A model generated the notes under the pieces. That model was given only the letters and a program-made list of their open reading frames with translations. It was not told the origin of the DNA and did not search any database. From contig JALAGR010000026.1 in NCBI GenBank assembly GCA_022712335.1, positions 1 to 8,664 on the forward strand: a stretch of DNA of 8,664 bases, in the 5' to 3' direction. The translations under genes were made by a program, and so were the position numbers. Below are positions 7,452 to 8,664 of the stretch, piece by piece; the stretch's first letter is position 1; each line of letters begins with the position of its first letter. This DNA comes from Pediococcus sp. Its GTDB lineage: Bacteria > Bacillota > Bacilli > Lactobacillales > Lactobacillaceae.

Positions 7452-7466
7452 GGAGGACAAACCTTG
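7452..7466 (+). promoter_or_regulatory. azlC ribosome binding site that fixes a TTG start
   Basis: GGAGGA at 7452-7457 stands 6 bases before an in-frame TTG at 7464-7466. The upstream in-frame ATG at 7428 has no purine-rich site in front of it, and would make the ribosome binding site part of the coding region (residues around SFFGGQT). Confidence 0.8.
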
Positions 7467-8252
7467 AAACAAATTAAAACAGAGGCTCGCTGGAAAGAAA
7501 CGTTCAAAGTAGCGTGGCCGCTTTGTTTAAGTTATACGCCGATTGGGCTAGCATGTGGGATTTTATTGCATGCAGCAGGTTTCAGTACGCTTCTCACTGG
7601 ATTGGTTTCGTTAGTTATTTTTTCAGGTGGAGCTCAATTTTTGATCGCGCAAATGTTAACGGTTAATGCTCCAATCCTTACAATTGTTTTGATGCTCTTT
7701 TTCCTAGAGTTACGATACGCTTTGCTAGGTTCGAGTTTATCAAAGTACTTACAAGGTGAGAGTCGCACTTCGATTTTTACATTTGCTCTTTCATTGAACG
7801 ATGAAAACTACGCCGTAAACTATTTAAAATTTGCAACTGATAAACACTGGACACCAAACGATGCTCGCCAAGTCGAACATTGGTCACTACTTTTTTGGAC
7901 CGTATCTAATATCGTTGGTTCATTGATTGGAAGCGTCCTTAGTATTAATCTGACAGTGGTTGATTTTGCTTTGACAGCCTTGTTTATTTACATGATTGTT
8001 ATGCAAATCAAGTCACGTCTTTCATTATTGATTTGTATTTTCTCCGGTGTACTTGCCGCAGTATGCATGATTGTGACAAAGAGTACCTTGGGATTAGTTG
8101 CATCAACCTTGATTGCATCATTTACTGGTTTTTTGATTGAAGAATTACTAGTGAAAAAGCAGCCAGCAAGCGCGTTGTTGCAAGATATTGGATCACGAAA
8201 AGGTGGCCCAATCATCGAAGAAATCGAAAAAAAAGAGTCAGATATTCTTTAA
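7464..8252 (+). CDS. azlC: AzlC family branched-chain amino acid export subunit
   Basis: Large subunit of the two-component AzlCD permease in the cytoplasmic membrane; characterised members export branched-chain amino acids or their analogues. From the TTG start the protein has 262 residues. Family signatures are the N-terminal SYTPIGLACGILLHAAGF region (23-40), SGGAQF at 54-59 and LRYALLG at 83-89, followed by the loop with NDENYAV (112-118). Hydrophobic segments lie at about 16-38, 42-65, 68-88, 140-162, 164-183, 186-204 and 208-228. A hydrophilic, Glu/Lys-rich tail of about 34 residues (229-262) follows and is presumably cytoplasmic. A longer reading from ATG 7428 would add 12 residues with no initiation signal. 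The stop is 20 bases before azlD, the usual obligate partner, so the two form an operon behind the promoter at 7332-7360. Substrate specificity cannot be read from the sequence. Confidence 0.93.
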   Translation: MKQIKTEARWKETFKVAWPLCLSYTPIGLACGILLHAAGFSTLLTGLVSLVIFSGGAQFLIAQMLTVNAPILTIVLMLFFLELRYALLGSSLSKYLQGESRTSIFTFALSLNDENYAVNYLKFATDKHWTPNDARQVEHWSLLFWTVSNIVGSLIGSVLSINLTVVDFALTALFIYMIVMQIKSRLSLLICIFSGVLAAVCMIVTKSTLGLVASTLIASFTGFLIEELLVKKQPASALLQDIGSRKGGPIIEEIEKKESDIL

Positions 8253-8272
8253 TTTGGTAGGAGAAATCACGC

Positions 8273-8605
8273 ATGGAGTACAGTTCATTAGATCATCTTT
8301 TGATTATTATTCTCGGTTTCTTTGTGGCGTTTGCTCCACGTTATTTACCACTGTTATTCTTTTCAAAGCGTCAAATTCCAGAGTGGTTTAACGATTGGAT
8401 GAAGTACGTGCCAATTTCGTTGTTTACGGCATTGGTTGTCAAAGGAATCTTTATCTCAAGTAAATATACGTTAGTTACAAGTGGCAATCTAGCGCTAATT
8501 ATAGGTGGACTAGTTGTAATTTTGATTGCCTATTGGACGCGTTCGATGGCGATGTCGGTTATCGTAGGATTAGTTACGGTAATGATTTTAACGTTGATAA
8601 TTTAA
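8273..8605 (+). CDS. azlD: AzlD family branched-chain amino acid export subunit
   Basis: Small partner of AzlC, 110 residues, the normal size for the family. It is almost entirely hydrophobic, with likely membrane segments at about 7-27, 44-62, 72-88 and 90-110. The family pattern RYLPLLFFSKRQIPEWFNDWMKYVP begins at residue 23, and its charged linker (31-43) lies between the first two helices. TAGGAGA at 8258-8264 gives an 8-base spacing to ATG 8273. A terminator follows 15 bases after the stop, closing the operon. Confidence 0.93.
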   Translation: MEYSSLDHLLIIILGFFVAFAPRYLPLLFFSKRQIPEWFNDWMKYVPISLFTALVVKGIFISSKYTLVTSGNLALIIGGLVVILIAYWTRSMAMSVIVGLVTVMILTLII

Positions 8606-8620
8606 TATAAATAAAAAAGA

Positions 8621-8657
8621 AAGCCGCATAATTGTCTAGCAATTATACGGCTTTTTT
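8621..8657 (+). terminator. intrinsic terminator after azlD
   Basis: The arms 8621-8634 and 8640-8653 form a 14-position stem with a single C/A mismatch (8627/8647) around the pentaloop TCTAG. A G/C-rich AGCCG/CGGCT base is followed by a T-run to 8657. The A-rich stretch before the stem (8611-8622) makes it potentially bidirectional, so it could also serve a convergent gene beyond the window. Confidence 0.92.
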
Positions 8658-8664
8658 AGTATAA

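Noticed and set aside
8188..8391. 67-codon open frame spanning the azlC-azlD junction
   Set aside because: It overlaps both real genes in another frame, has no ribosome binding site, and its translation resembles no family.

Overview
The window looks like low-GC Firmicutes chromosome, most probably from the family Lactobacillaceae. Three things point there: the gene order DUF951 - ychF - DUF1129 - guaB, an IMP dehydrogenase of about 380 residues that lacks the CBS pair, and strong purine-rich ribosome binding sites before nearly every gene. In lactobacilli this order usually lies just downstream of the noc/parA/parB cluster near oriC. That placement is inferred, because no parB or origin is in view. 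All ten genes lie on the + strand.

Layout. Bases 1-102 hold the 3' end of a DUF951 (YyzM-like) gene, followed by a weak hairpin. A 236-base gap carries an extended -10 promoter for a compact operon of ychF (339-1445), a DUF1129 membrane protein (1474-2175) and guaB (start 2194 or 2197, end 3339). The operon closes with a strong intrinsic terminator at 3382-3430. A methylguanine-DNA methyltransferase gene (3473-3970) follows, and its likely promoter overlaps that terminator. Next come an OmpR-family response regulator (4055-4744) and its sensor kinase (4757-5887), then a 140-base foldable intergenic element (5911-6050). A secreted D-alanyl-D-alanine carboxypeptidase (6074-7330) comes after it. 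The window ends with an azlC-azlD branched-chain amino acid exporter pair (7464-8605), which has its own consensus-like promoter and a clear terminator at the right edge.

How the genes relate. The first operon combines a translation-associated P-loop NTPase, an uncharacterised membrane protein and the committed step of GMP synthesis; the link is conserved synteny rather than a shared pathway. The two-component pair and the carboxypeptidase form a plausible envelope module, in which the kinase senses the cell surface and a peptidoglycan-trimming enzyme lies next door, but no binding-site evidence shows regulation. azlCD stands alone as a transport operon.

I see no mobile element, CRISPR array, tRNA or rRNA, and no new multi-gene system. 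The most interesting unexplained item is the 5911-6050 element. It folds on paper as a closing stem enclosing two hairpins, ends in a T-run, and stops 23 bases before the dacA start codon, leaving no room for an ordinary promoter after it. No stretch of more than 300 bases lacks a gene.
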